64,000 nt of DNA, from contig JAKSIS010000007.1 of the NCBI GenBank assembly GCA_024398665.1, positions 1 to 64,000 on the forward strand, in the 5' to 3' direction. Below, piece after piece: positions 51,790 to 59,301 of the stretch. The notes under the pieces are model-generated. The model saw only the letters and a list, made by a program, of their open reading frames with translations, ran no database searches and had not been told where the DNA came from. Source of the stretch: Bacteroidaceae bacterium (GTDB lineage: Bacteria; Bacteroidota; Bacteroidia; Bacteroidales; Bacteroidaceae). Position 1 is the stretch's first letter. Each line of letters starts with the position of its first letter. The position numbers were made by a program, and so were the translations under genes.

Positions 51790-51856
51790 GTTTTTCATGG
51801 TATTAGATTTTATTCTGTAGGGAGTTGTCGGGAGACACCTCCCTACTATTTTTCTG
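51790..51856 (+). ncRNA. Candidate small RNA or short terminated leader
   Basis: A complete transcription unit with no coding frame: promoter at 51755-51783, about 30 nt of single-stranded T/A-rich RNA (including TTTTTCATGGTATTAGATTT), then a strong hairpin ending in TATTTTT. The expected RNA is about 65-70 nt. The genes on either side lie on the minus strand, so this cannot be their leader. I have the impression that the CATGGTATTAGATTT segment recurs in Bacteroidales non-coding RNAs, but I cannot verify this here. Confidence 0.55.
51817..51853 (+). terminator. Intrinsic terminator of the candidate small RNA
   Basis: GTAGGGAG (51817-51824) pairs with CTCCCTAC (51839-51846), with an inner TGTC/GACA stem and a GGGA loop and one T-C mismatch. 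It is followed by TATTTTT. On the minus strand there is no T-run. Confidence 0.85.
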
Positions 51857-51878
51857 TCCGAAAATTTTTCACACCATA

Positions 51879-53060
51879 TCATTCGACGACAAGGACCAGG
51901 CCCTTCAGATATTCGCCTTCAGGATGGAATATGCTGACCGGATGGTCTGCCGGCTGATGCAGCTGGTAAAGGATACGGACACTGCGGCCGGCCTGCGCGG
52001 CAGCGGTGAACACGGCCATGCGGAACTGGTCCTTGGTAACGACCTGCGAACATGAGAAGGTGAACAGCAGTCCTCCGGGCTGGATTTTCTCCATTGCCTT
52101 CTGGTTCAGGCGGCGGTAGCCTATCAGGGCATGCTTCAGGGCATCCTTGTGTTTGGCGAATGCCGGCGGATCCAGTATAATAAGGTCATATATGGAATCC
52201 ATGCGCTCCAGATATTTGAACGCATCCTCGGCAAAGGCCTCATGGCGGGTATCGCCGGGGAAATTGTCCTTCACACCGCCTGCGGTAAGTTCTATGGCAC
52301 GGGCTGAACTGTCAACGGAATGCACCAGATTCGCCCCTCCGCGCAGCGCGGCAAGCGAAAAGCCGCCGGTATAGCAGAACATGTTCAGCACATTGCGCCC
52401 CTTGGAATATTTCTCAAGCAAAGCCCTGTTTTCACGCTGGTCAATGAACAGTCCCGTCTTCTGACCGCTTATCCAGTCAACCGGCATCTTCATTCCGTAT
52501 TCAAGGGGAGTATCACCGGAAGGACCGCCCATTATGTATCCGTTGCCGCGGTCAACATTGGCCTTGAACGGCAGGGTGGTTTCTGACTTGTAGTAGATTC
52601 CGCTGATGGAATCGCCCATTACGCGTGAAAGGGCACCCGCAATCTCCATACGGTCACAGTGCATTCCAACCGAATGGGCCTGCATTACGGCAGTCCTGCC
52701 GTATATGTCTATGACAAGACCGGGAAGATTGTCCCCTTCGCCATGTACAAGCCTGTAAATGTTATGGTCATCACGGCCGGTCAGGTTCAGGGCCTGCCTT
52801 ACCTTGAATGCCGTCAGCAGACGCCTGTACCAGAAATCCGAATCAATTGTCTCCTTCCTGAATGAAAGCACACGTACCGCAATGCTGCCCACCTGGATGT
52901 GACCCGTTGCAATCCACTGGCCCTGACTGGTATAGACATCGACAATGTCACCTTCATCGGGATCACCTTCGATTCCGGCTATCGCACCCGAAAAAATCCA
53001 CGGATGGAAACGCTGTAAAGACTCCTCTTTACCCTTCTTCAGTATTACTTTCTTCTGCAT
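51879..53060 (-). CDS. RlmI-like 23S rRNA methyltransferase
   Basis: The 393-residue protein is a class I SAM-dependent methyltransferase of the RlmI (23S rRNA m5C1962) type: an N-terminal PUA domain (LKKGKEESLQRFHPWIFSGAI), a central RlmI-specific part (WISGQKTGLFIDQRENR) and a Rossmann domain with NMFCYTGGFSLAAL, SVDSSARA and IILDPPAFAKH. ATG 53060 was chosen over a TTG-like extension. It overlaps the upstream exonuclease gene by 32 bp, an unusually long overlap. Confidence 0.92.
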   Translation of the reverse strand: MQKKVILKKGKEESLQRFHPWIFSGAIAGIEGDPDEGDIVDVYTSQGQWIATGHIQVGSIAVRVLSFRKETIDSDFWYRRLLTAFKVRQALNLTGRDDHNIYRLVHGEGDNLPGLVIDIYGRTAVMQAHSVGMHCDRMEIAGALSRVMGDSISGIYYKSETTLPFKANVDRGNGYIMGGPSGDTPLEYGMKMPVDWISGQKTGLFIDQRENRALLEKYSKGRNVLNMFCYTGGFSLAALRGGANLVHSVDSSARAIELTAGGVKDNFPGDTRHEAFAEDAFKYLERMDSIYDLIILDPPAFAKHKDALKHALIGYRRLNQKAMEKIQPGGLLFTFSCSQVVTKDQFRMAVFTAAAQAGRSVRILYQLHQPADHPVSIFHPEGEYLKGLVLVVE

Positions 53061-53670
53061 CTCTACGGACAACCCTGTATTCACCTGTTTTGTTCAATTC
53101 CATAATGTAGTCGTACAGTCTGAGACAAGCCCACGCGTCAATTGCCGCATACTGTCTCTGGCTCTCTGTAAGACAGTCCGTCTCCCAGTTGCTCAGCTGC
53201 TGGTTCTTGGATATGCGCTCATGAAAGAAAAGGGCGTATATCTTCTGAAGCCCCTTCTCCTCAATGCCCATTCCAGCGCACAATTCCGGTATATCCACAA
53301 AGCCGCGGGGCGTGAATCCGTCACGGGTGCGCAGTGCATTGAAGTCATCCTTGACAGACACGCCTATCTTCAGAATATCCGGATCCGAAAGGAATTCAGC
53401 CACACAGTCCGGAACGCCTATCTTGTTGAGTCTGAAAAGGAATGCCGTATCATATGTCGACAGCTGGAGCAGTGCCACCTTATGATGGTTGCCGCGCTGG
53501 AATGAGGGTCTGGTTTCCGTGTCGAAGCCCACGGCCCTGCACCCGGACAGTCTGGCCATAGCGTTCCGGGCCTTGTCAAGCGTGTCAATCTCCTCAATAA
53601 TGCCTCCGAATGTCACTCTTGGCATATCCGGAAGCAGAGTCTTGTCAATCTTATTTGTCAGTTCAATCAT
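53029..53670 (-). CDS. 3'-5' exonuclease domain protein (DEDDy type)
   Basis: The 213-residue protein is a DnaQ/RNase D-like DEDDy exonuclease: ExoI motif VGFDTETRPSF, Exo II near KIGVSVKDDFNAL and Exo III in QRQYAAIDAWACLRLY. It has no HRDC domain, so it is a minimal nuclease and not full RNase D. ATG 53670 starts inside the last codons of the DUF5063 gene (ATGATTGA), coupling the two. Confidence 0.88.
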   Translation of the reverse strand: MIELTNKIDKTLLPDMPRVTFGGIIEEIDTLDKARNAMARLSGCRAVGFDTETRPSFQRGNHHKVALLQLSTYDTAFLFRLNKIGVPDCVAEFLSDPDILKIGVSVKDDFNALRTRDGFTPRGFVDIPELCAGMGIEEKGLQKIYALFFHERISKNQQLSNWETDCLTESQRQYAAIDAWACLRLYDYIMELNKTGEYRVVRRDAEESNTEEG

Positions 53671-54205
53671 AAAGGTCCTCTTCTCCTCCACGTTCATTCT
53701 CCTGACCGTACCGGACAGAATGTATTGCACGAAGAGTGTTTGTCAGTGTCTGGCCCCAGTATGAACGGAAACCTTCCGAACATACCGCAACGGCCTCTTC
53801 CATGACACTGTCCAGGCCGCTCCTGTAGGAATGTATGAAATTTTTTAAAGCCTGCCACAGATCGGACAGATCTTCAGAAATGCATTTTCGGACAGGTGTG
53901 TCACTGTATTTCATATCTTCCACGAACACTTCAAGGTAATCATCGTATTCACCGAACTTTTCCTGAAGCGAAAGGCGCATGGCGTCATAGTCAGGTTCAC
54001 TCACAGCCTCTTCCAGATAAAGGTCACATGAAGTGACTTCAGGAAGCATTGATGCCTTGAGGTAAAGCAGCGGCAGCAGTTTGGACATGACGTCAATGAC
54101 ATGCATTGCCTCATGCTGCTCAGACTGCTCCAGAAAGGCGCAGTATTCAGCGGCCACCGTCACGAATTCTACAGTATTCCTGTCAAAAACAGCGTTTGTC
54201 TCCAT
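53663..54205 (-). CDS. DUF5063 domain protein
   Basis: The 180-residue acidic, mostly helical protein matches DUF5063, a family of unknown function. It starts METNAVFDRNTVEFVTVAAEYC and includes HVIDVMSKLLPLLYLKASMLP and EYDDYLEVFVEDMKYSDTPV. It has no signal peptide. It heads the DUF5063-exonuclease-RlmI operon, with TACTTTTG at 54224-54231, and is divergent from ftsK. Confidence 0.82.
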   Translation of the reverse strand: METNAVFDRNTVEFVTVAAEYCAFLEQSEQHEAMHVIDVMSKLLPLLYLKASMLPEVTSCDLYLEEAVSEPDYDAMRLSLQEKFGEYDDYLEVFVEDMKYSDTPVRKCISEDLSDLWQALKNFIHSYRSGLDSVMEEAVAVCSEGFRSYWGQTLTNTLRAIHSVRYGQENERGGEEDLYD

Positions 54206-54223
54206 ACTTTTCAGTTCCGACTG

Positions 54224-54231
54224 CAAAAGTA
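54224..54231 (-). promoter_or_regulatory. -7 promoter element for the DUF5063 operon
   Basis: TACTTTTG on the minus strand, 18 nt before ATG 54205. Confidence 0.55.
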
Positions 54232-54288
54232 AGCAGTTTTGTCCGGAAACGACCCCTGTTTTCATTTTTTATTGTCGCTCCAATTCAC

Positions 54289-54296
54289 TACCTTTG
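54289..54296 (+). promoter_or_regulatory. -7 promoter element for ftsK
   Basis: TACCTTTG on the plus strand, 28 nt before ATG 54325. Confidence 0.6.
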
Positions 54297-54324
54297 CAGT
54301 CTCTCTCAGAATGAATTTAAAGCA

Positions 54325-56760
54325 ATGTCTTCAAAAAAGAATACCAAACCACGCACCGGAACACAGGTTCCTGAACCAACTGTGTGGTTGAAGCGGATTG
54401 CGGACACATTCCGCAGCGACAGGGCACAGTTCATTGCCGGTGCCGCAATACTCATTGTCGCCATATTCATGGCCGGTGCCTACATTTCATTCCTTTTCAA
54501 CGGAGGAACGGACCAGAGCGCACTGGCCGGCCAGACCCAGGAGATAGAAAACAGCACCGGAAGCGTAGGCGCATGGCTGTCGGACCTCATTGTGAACCGC
54601 TGGTTCGGACTGGCATCCATATCGATTCCGGCATTTCTTGCGGTCCTGGGCACCAGGCTGATGGGACTTAACCGTGCAAAAATCTGGAAATGGCTGATAT
54701 GCTGCATCTTTCTGACAGTATGGTGTTCCATATTCCTGCACATGACGCTTTCATCCATCATGTCAGACTCATTCATAATGCCGGGCGGCAACCACGGCAT
54801 GAACGCCACGGCATGGCTGAAAGGCTACATCGGAATACCGGGGCTCATTCTGCTCCTGATACTTGCCATGCTCATTTTCTGCATCTGTCTCACGCGCCGC
54901 ACCATTGACGTGATACGCGGAGGCGTTGACAGCCTGAAGGACGGCATGCACCGCAACGCAAAGGATGACGCCGGGGCCGATGAAACCGGCATACAGGAAG
55001 CAGCCGCCGTAAAAGACACTTTCACGCCCGTCCCAAGCGCTCCGGCTGAAGACTTTGGGCCCGATGAAACCGTCAGTGTGCCTGAGCCTGCAATTGAACC
55101 GGAACCCGATCCGGAGCCTGAACCTGAACCGCTCAGGAAAGGATCCGAGAAAAAAGTGCCGGCTGACAGCGGCAATGTGGTCATGACCATTTCCGCCGGT
55201 GAAACCGAGGAAGAGGCCGGCAAGGACCTGCAGGAACCGTTTGACCCGCGTCTGGACCTTTCACACTACAAGTTCCCCACCCTGGACCTGCTCAAGCACT
55301 ATGACAATGACGCCCCGTCAATTGACGAGAAGGAGCAGATGGAGAACAAGGACCGCATCATACACGTTCTGCGCAATTTCGGCATAGAGATTGACTCGAT
55401 AAGCGCCACCGTAGGTCCCACCATCACCCTTTATGAGATAACGCCTGCTCCCGGCGTCAGGATATCAAAGATCAGGAATCTTGAAGCCGATATAGCTTTG
55501 AGCCTTTCGGCGCTTGGAATCCGAATCATCGCCCCCATTCCGGGCAAGGGCACAATAGGTATTGAAGTTCCGAACGCCAAGCCCGTAATGGTGTCAATGG
55601 AATCCATTCTGAACACGAAAAAGTTCGCTGAATCGGACCAGAAGATGGAACTTCCGGTAGCTCTGGGCCGCACCATCACCAATGAGGTCTTCATGTTCGA
55701 CCTGGCCAAGATGCCGCACCTTCTTGTGGCCGGTGCCACCGGACAGGGCAAGTCAGTAGGTCTCAATGCAGTCATAACGTCACTGCTCTACAAGAAGCAT
55801 CCGGCAGAACTCAAGCTGGTCATGGTTGACCCGAAGATGGTGGAATTCAGCATATACGCCCCGATCATACGCCATTTCCTGGCCAAGCTTCCCGATGAGG
55901 AGGACGCCATCATCACTGACACCACCAAGGTCATACACACCCTGAAGTCACTGTGCATAGAGATGGACGCACGCTACGAACTGCTCAAGAACGCCAACGT
56001 ACGTTCAGTTGTGGAATACAACAACATGTTCAAGGCCCGCAGGCTGAACCCCGAGAAAGGTCACCGCTACCTGCCTTACATTGTCATAGTCATTGATGAG
56101 TTCGGTGATCTTATCATGACCGCCGGCAAGGACATTGAAATGCCTATAGCAAGAATCGCACAGAAGGCGCGCGCCGTAGGCATGCACATGATAATCGCCA
56201 CCCAGCGCCCCACCACCAACATCATCACCGGCACCATCAAGGCCAATTTCCCGGCACGCATGGCATTCCGTGTCAGTTCGATGATAGACTCACGCACCAT
56301 TCTGGACCGTCCGGGCGCCAACCAGCTGATAGGCCGCGGTGACCTGCTGTTCCTTTCGGGCAGTGACCCGGTACGCGTGCAGTGCGCATTCGTCGACACG
56401 CCAGAAGTCAACAGCATTTGCCAGTACATAAGCCGTCAGCAGGGTTACACCGATGCCTATCCCCTGCCCGAATACGTCGATGAAAACGAAGGTCCGGGCA
56501 ATGACGGCGGTGGCGTTGACGCCGGCAAGTTCGATCCGCTCTTTGCCGATGCCGCACGGCTGGTAGTCGTCAACCAGTCCGGTTCCACATCGCTCATACA
56601 GCGCAAGTTCTCAATAGGTTACAACCGCGCAGGCCGTCTTATGGACCAGCTCGAGGCCGCCGGAGTGGTAGGCAGGGCTGACGGCAGCAAGCCGCGTCCC
56701 GTACTGCTGACCGATGAAGTCCAGCTGGACCGCCTGCTTGAAACGCTTAATGTATTCTGA
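54325..56760 (+). CDS. ftsK: DNA translocase FtsK/SpoIIIE
   Basis: FtsK pumps DNA through the septum and activates dimer resolution. The 811-residue protein has an N-terminal membrane domain with about four helices (first AGAAILIVAIFMAGAYISFLF), a short acidic linker with Glu-Pro repeats (EPEPDPEPEPEP, about 255-270), the motor with Walker A GATGQGKSV (about 470) and VIVIDEFGDLIMTAGKD, and a C-terminal winged-helix gamma domain. ATG 54325 was chosen because the promoter element at 54289 lies inside the longer frame that opens at 54106. The LolA-like gene follows 1 bp later. Confidence 0.95.
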   Translation: MSSKKNTKPRTGTQVPEPTVWLKRIADTFRSDRAQFIAGAAILIVAIFMAGAYISFLFNGGTDQSALAGQTQEIENSTGSVGAWLSDLIVNRWFGLASISIPAFLAVLGTRLMGLNRAKIWKWLICCIFLTVWCSIFLHMTLSSIMSDSFIMPGGNHGMNATAWLKGYIGIPGLILLLILAMLIFCICLTRRTIDVIRGGVDSLKDGMHRNAKDDAGADETGIQEAAAVKDTFTPVPSAPAEDFGPDETVSVPEPAIEPEPDPEPEPEPLRKGSEKKVPADSGNVVMTISAGETEEEAGKDLQEPFDPRLDLSHYKFPTLDLLKHYDNDAPSIDEKEQMENKDRIIHVLRNFGIEIDSISATVGPTITLYEITPAPGVRISKIRNLEADIALSLSALGIRIIAPIPGKGTIGIEVPNAKPVMVSMESILNTKKFAESDQKMELPVALGRTITNEVFMFDLAKMPHLLVAGATGQGKSVGLNAVITSLLYKKHPAELKLVMVDPKMVEFSIYAPIIRHFLAKLPDEEDAIITDTTKVIHTLKSLCIEMDARYELLKNANVRSVVEYNNMFKARRLNPEKGHRYLPYIVIVIDEFGDLIMTAGKDIEMPIARIAQKARAVGMHMIIATQRPTTNIITGTIKANFPARMAFRVSSMIDSRTILDRPGANQLIGRGDLLFLSGSDPVRVQCAFVDTPEVNSICQYISRQQGYTDAYPLPEYVDENEGPGNDGGGVDAGKFDPLFADAARLVVVNQSGSTSLIQRKFSIGYNRAGRLMDQLEAAGVVGRADGSKPRPVLLTDEVQLDRLLETLNVF

Positions 56761-56761
56761 T

Positions 56762-57370
56762 ATGAAAAAGTACCTTTTCACCATAATTTCAGCACTTGTA
56801 TGCTGTTCCGCCAGTGCTCAGTCCCCCCAGGCTCTTCTGGAGAAGTTCGTGGACCGCATGACAAAGGACAAGGGCATTACAATGACTGCCGACGCCGCAG
56901 TGGCAACTGCATCATCGAACGGTCACGAGACTGTAGGTTTCTCCATTTCCGGCAAACGTTTCCGTCTGGATTCCAATGAATTCAAGATATGGTTTGACGG
57001 CAGCACGGAATGGCAGGGCACGCCATCGGATGACGGTATCAGTGAGATTTACATAAGCCAGCCGCCTCTTGACAACCTTCCCGACTTTTTGAAGAAGCAT
57101 GACGGATTCAGCGTAAGCGGCAACGGAACATCGTCATTCACGCTTACAGCCGATGACCCGAACGGCTTCTCCGGAATCTGTTCAGCCACAGTCACACTCA
57201 GTCCGGCAACGCTCAATCCGCTGACAGTCAAAGTTGTCACCAGCAGCCAGGTGGGATGGACAGTCAACGTTACAGTAAAGGAATTCAAAAGCGGCCAGGA
57301 ACTCCCTGACAGTCATTTCCGCTGCAACACGGCGGATTACCCCGAAGCGGAGACAATTGACCTGAGATAA
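56762..57370 (+). CDS. LolA-like outer-membrane lipoprotein carrier
   Basis: The 202-residue protein has a signal peptide (LFTIISALVCCSASAQ) and a LolA-like half-barrel: QALLEKFVDRMTKDKGITM, FSISGKRFRLDSNEFKIWFDGSTEW and DPNGFSGICSATVTLSP. LolA ferries lipoproteins across the periplasm. It directly follows ftsK, the arrangement also seen in other Bacteroidales, and precedes trxB by 17 bp. Confidence 0.85.
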   Translation: MKKYLFTIISALVCCSASAQSPQALLEKFVDRMTKDKGITMTADAAVATASSNGHETVGFSISGKRFRLDSNEFKIWFDGSTEWQGTPSDDGISEIYISQPPLDNLPDFLKKHDGFSVSGNGTSSFTLTADDPNGFSGICSATVTLSPATLNPLTVKVVTSSQVGWTVNVTVKEFKSGQELPDSHFRCNTADYPEAETIDLR

Positions 57371-57387
57371 ACACAGCAACACTAGAT

Positions 57388-58320
57388 ATGGAAAGAACAA
57401 AATGCCTTATCATCGGTTCCGGCCCCGCCGGTTTCACCGCAGCGATTTACGCCTCACGCGCCAACCTCAGCCCCGTCCTGTATGAAGGCCCCCAGTCCGG
57501 AGGCCAGCTCATCCAGACAACCATCGTTGAAAACTTCCCCGGCTATCCTCAGGGTGTGAGCGGGTATGACATGATGGAGGACATGCGCACACAGGCAACC
57601 CGTTTCGGCGCCGACATACGCATGGGCATTGTAACAGCTGTGGATTTCAGCGCCGCCCCCTACACCGTCACCATCGATGACGGCACACAGATCCAGGCCG
57701 ACACCGTAATCATTTCGACCGGTGCCAGCGCCAGGTATCTTGGTCTTGAGGATGAAAAGAAATACGCCGGCCGCGGAGTCAGCGCCTGCGCCACCTGTGA
57801 CGGATTCTTCTTCCGCAAGAAGACCGTTGCCGTAGTAGGCGGCGGGGACACCGCATGTGAAGAGGCTTCATACCTGGCCACCCTGTGTGAAAAGGTATAT
57901 CTCATAGTTCGCAAGAACTACCTGCGTGCCAGTGACATAATGCAGAAACGCGTCCTTGACAACCCGAAGATTGAAGTTCTCTTCGAACACAACACCCTGG
58001 GCCTTTTCGGAGAGCCCAAGCTTCAGGGTGCACACCTTGTAAAGCGCATGGGCCAGCCCGATGAAGAGAAATATGACATAGCCGTTGACGGTTTCTTCCT
58101 GGCAATAGGCCACAAACCCAACAGCGACGTGTTCAAGCCGTTCGTCGAGACCGATGAAACCGGTTACATCAAAACACTTGACGGCACTCCGCGCACCTGT
58201 ATCCCCGGTGTCTTTGCCGCCGGTGACGTTGCTGACCCGCTGTACCGTCAGGCCATATGCGCAGCCGCCAGCGGATGCAAGGCTGCCCTTGAAGCCGAAC
58301 GTTACCTGAACAGCCTCTGA
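57388..58320 (+). CDS. trxB: Thioredoxin reductase
   Basis: TrxB transfers electrons from NADPH to thioredoxin. The 310-residue flavoprotein has the FAD motif GSGPAGFTAAIYA, the redox pair Cys134-Ala-Thr-Cys137 in SACATCDGFF, the NADPH motif VVGGGDTACEEA and the C-terminal FAD contact FAAGDVADPLYRQAICAAASG. It is likely co-transcribed with ftsK and the LolA-like gene. A hairpin covers its stop codon. Confidence 0.96.
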   Translation: MERTKCLIIGSGPAGFTAAIYASRANLSPVLYEGPQSGGQLIQTTIVENFPGYPQGVSGYDMMEDMRTQATRFGADIRMGIVTAVDFSAAPYTVTIDDGTQIQADTVIISTGASARYLGLEDEKKYAGRGVSACATCDGFFFRKKTVAVVGGGDTACEEASYLATLCEKVYLIVRKNYLRASDIMQKRVLDNPKIEVLFEHNTLGLFGEPKLQGAHLVKRMGQPDEEKYDIAVDGFFLAIGHKPNSDVFKPFVETDETGYIKTLDGTPRTCIPGVFAAGDVADPLYRQAICAAASGCKAALEAERYLNSL

Positions 58321-58333
58321 TACTTTGAGGCTG
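58311..58333 (+). terminator. Possible terminator hairpin overlapping the trxB stop
   Basis: CAGCCTC (58311-58317) pairs with GAGGCTG (58327-58333). It is not followed by a T-run, so efficiency is doubtful. Confidence 0.4.
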
Positions 58334-58353
58334 TCACTTCACGGAATTATTGC

Positions 58354-58361
58354 TACCTTTG
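58354..58361 (+). promoter_or_regulatory. -7 promoter element of the metF operon
   Basis: TACCTTTG on the plus strand, 55 nt before the metF ATG. I see no S-box, SAM or cobalamin riboswitch in this short leader. Confidence 0.6.
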
Positions 58362-58416
58362 CGGCCTGAAAAAACACTTGCATACCATTACTACGTCCTT
58401 ATTATTTATTTGACTG

Positions 58417-59301
58417 ATGAAGATTTCTGAAATTCTGGCAAGGAAAAAGACCCTTTCCTTCGAGATTTTTCCCCCAAAGAGAGAGGAAGACACATTTACA
58501 CTCATTGAAGAGACCATAGCCAGCATGGACTCATATTCACCTGACTTTATCAGCGTGACCTACGGAGCCCTGGGCAACACCCTTTCGAACACCGCAAAGA
58601 TTGCCAGGCATATAAAGGACAACACCAAGGCCGAACCCCTGGCACACCTGACCTGTGTGGCATCGACCACCCGGAAGGTTGACACCGTACTTCAGGAACT
58701 GAAGAGCTACGGTGTGGAGAACCTGCTGACACTGCGCGGTGACATTCCGAAAAATGCCGATGGACCGGTAACATCGGACTTTCCCCATGCATCGGACCTG
58801 GCCCGCTACATAAGCTGGAAATGGAACGGCGACTTCAATATGGCAGGCGCGTGCTACCCCGAAAAGCACCCTGAGGCGCAGAACATGCAGCAGGACATCG
58901 AATACATGAAGATGAAGCAGGACGCCGGCATGGAGTTCTTCAACAGCCAGCTGTTCTTTGACAACGAAGTGTTCTACCATTTCCTGCTCAAAGCCCGCAA
59001 AGCCGGTGTCACCGTACCCATCATTCCGGGCATCATGCCTGTCACAAATTACTCGCAGCTGGACCGCATGATCCAGATTACGGGCTGCAACGTACCCCTG
59101 AAACTGCGCAACTGCTTTGACCGCTACAAGGATGACAAGGCCGCAATTGAGGAGATTGGCCTGATATTCACCAGTTACCAGATACTTGACCTCATTGCCA
59201 ATGACGTGGACGGAATACACATCTACTCCATGAACAAGAGCGGATTCATAAGCAAACTCATGGACAACATAGGCTACGTGGCATCGGAATTCTTCAAATG
59301 A
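58417..59301 (+). CDS. metF: 5,10-methylenetetrahydrofolate reductase
   Basis: MetF makes 5-methyltetrahydrofolate for methionine synthesis. The 294-residue flavoprotein has the barrel motifs SFEIFPPKREEDTF at the start, FISVTYGALG, LTLRGDIP and the tail GFISKLMDNIGY. Its stop overlaps the metH ATG by 4 nt, so the two products are made together; this matches the substrate flow. Confidence 0.96.
   Translation: MKISEILARKKTLSFEIFPPKREEDTFTLIEETIASMDSYSPDFISVTYGALGNTLSNTAKIARHIKDNTKAEPLAHLTCVASTTRKVDTVLQELKSYGVENLLTLRGDIPKNADGPVTSDFPHASDLARYISWKWNGDFNMAGACYPEKHPEAQNMQQDIEYMKMKQDAGMEFFNSQLFFDNEVFYHFLLKARKAGVTVPIIPGIMPVTNYSQLDRMIQITGCNVPLKLRNCFDRYKDDKAAIEEIGLIFTSYQILDLIANDVDGIHIYSMNKSGFISKLMDNIGYVASEFFK

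Noticed and set aside
54106..54324. 73-residue N-terminal extension of FtsK
   Set aside because: The ftsK -7 element at 54289-54296 lies within it and it is antisense to the DUF5063 gene; ATG 54325 gives the normal FtsK start.
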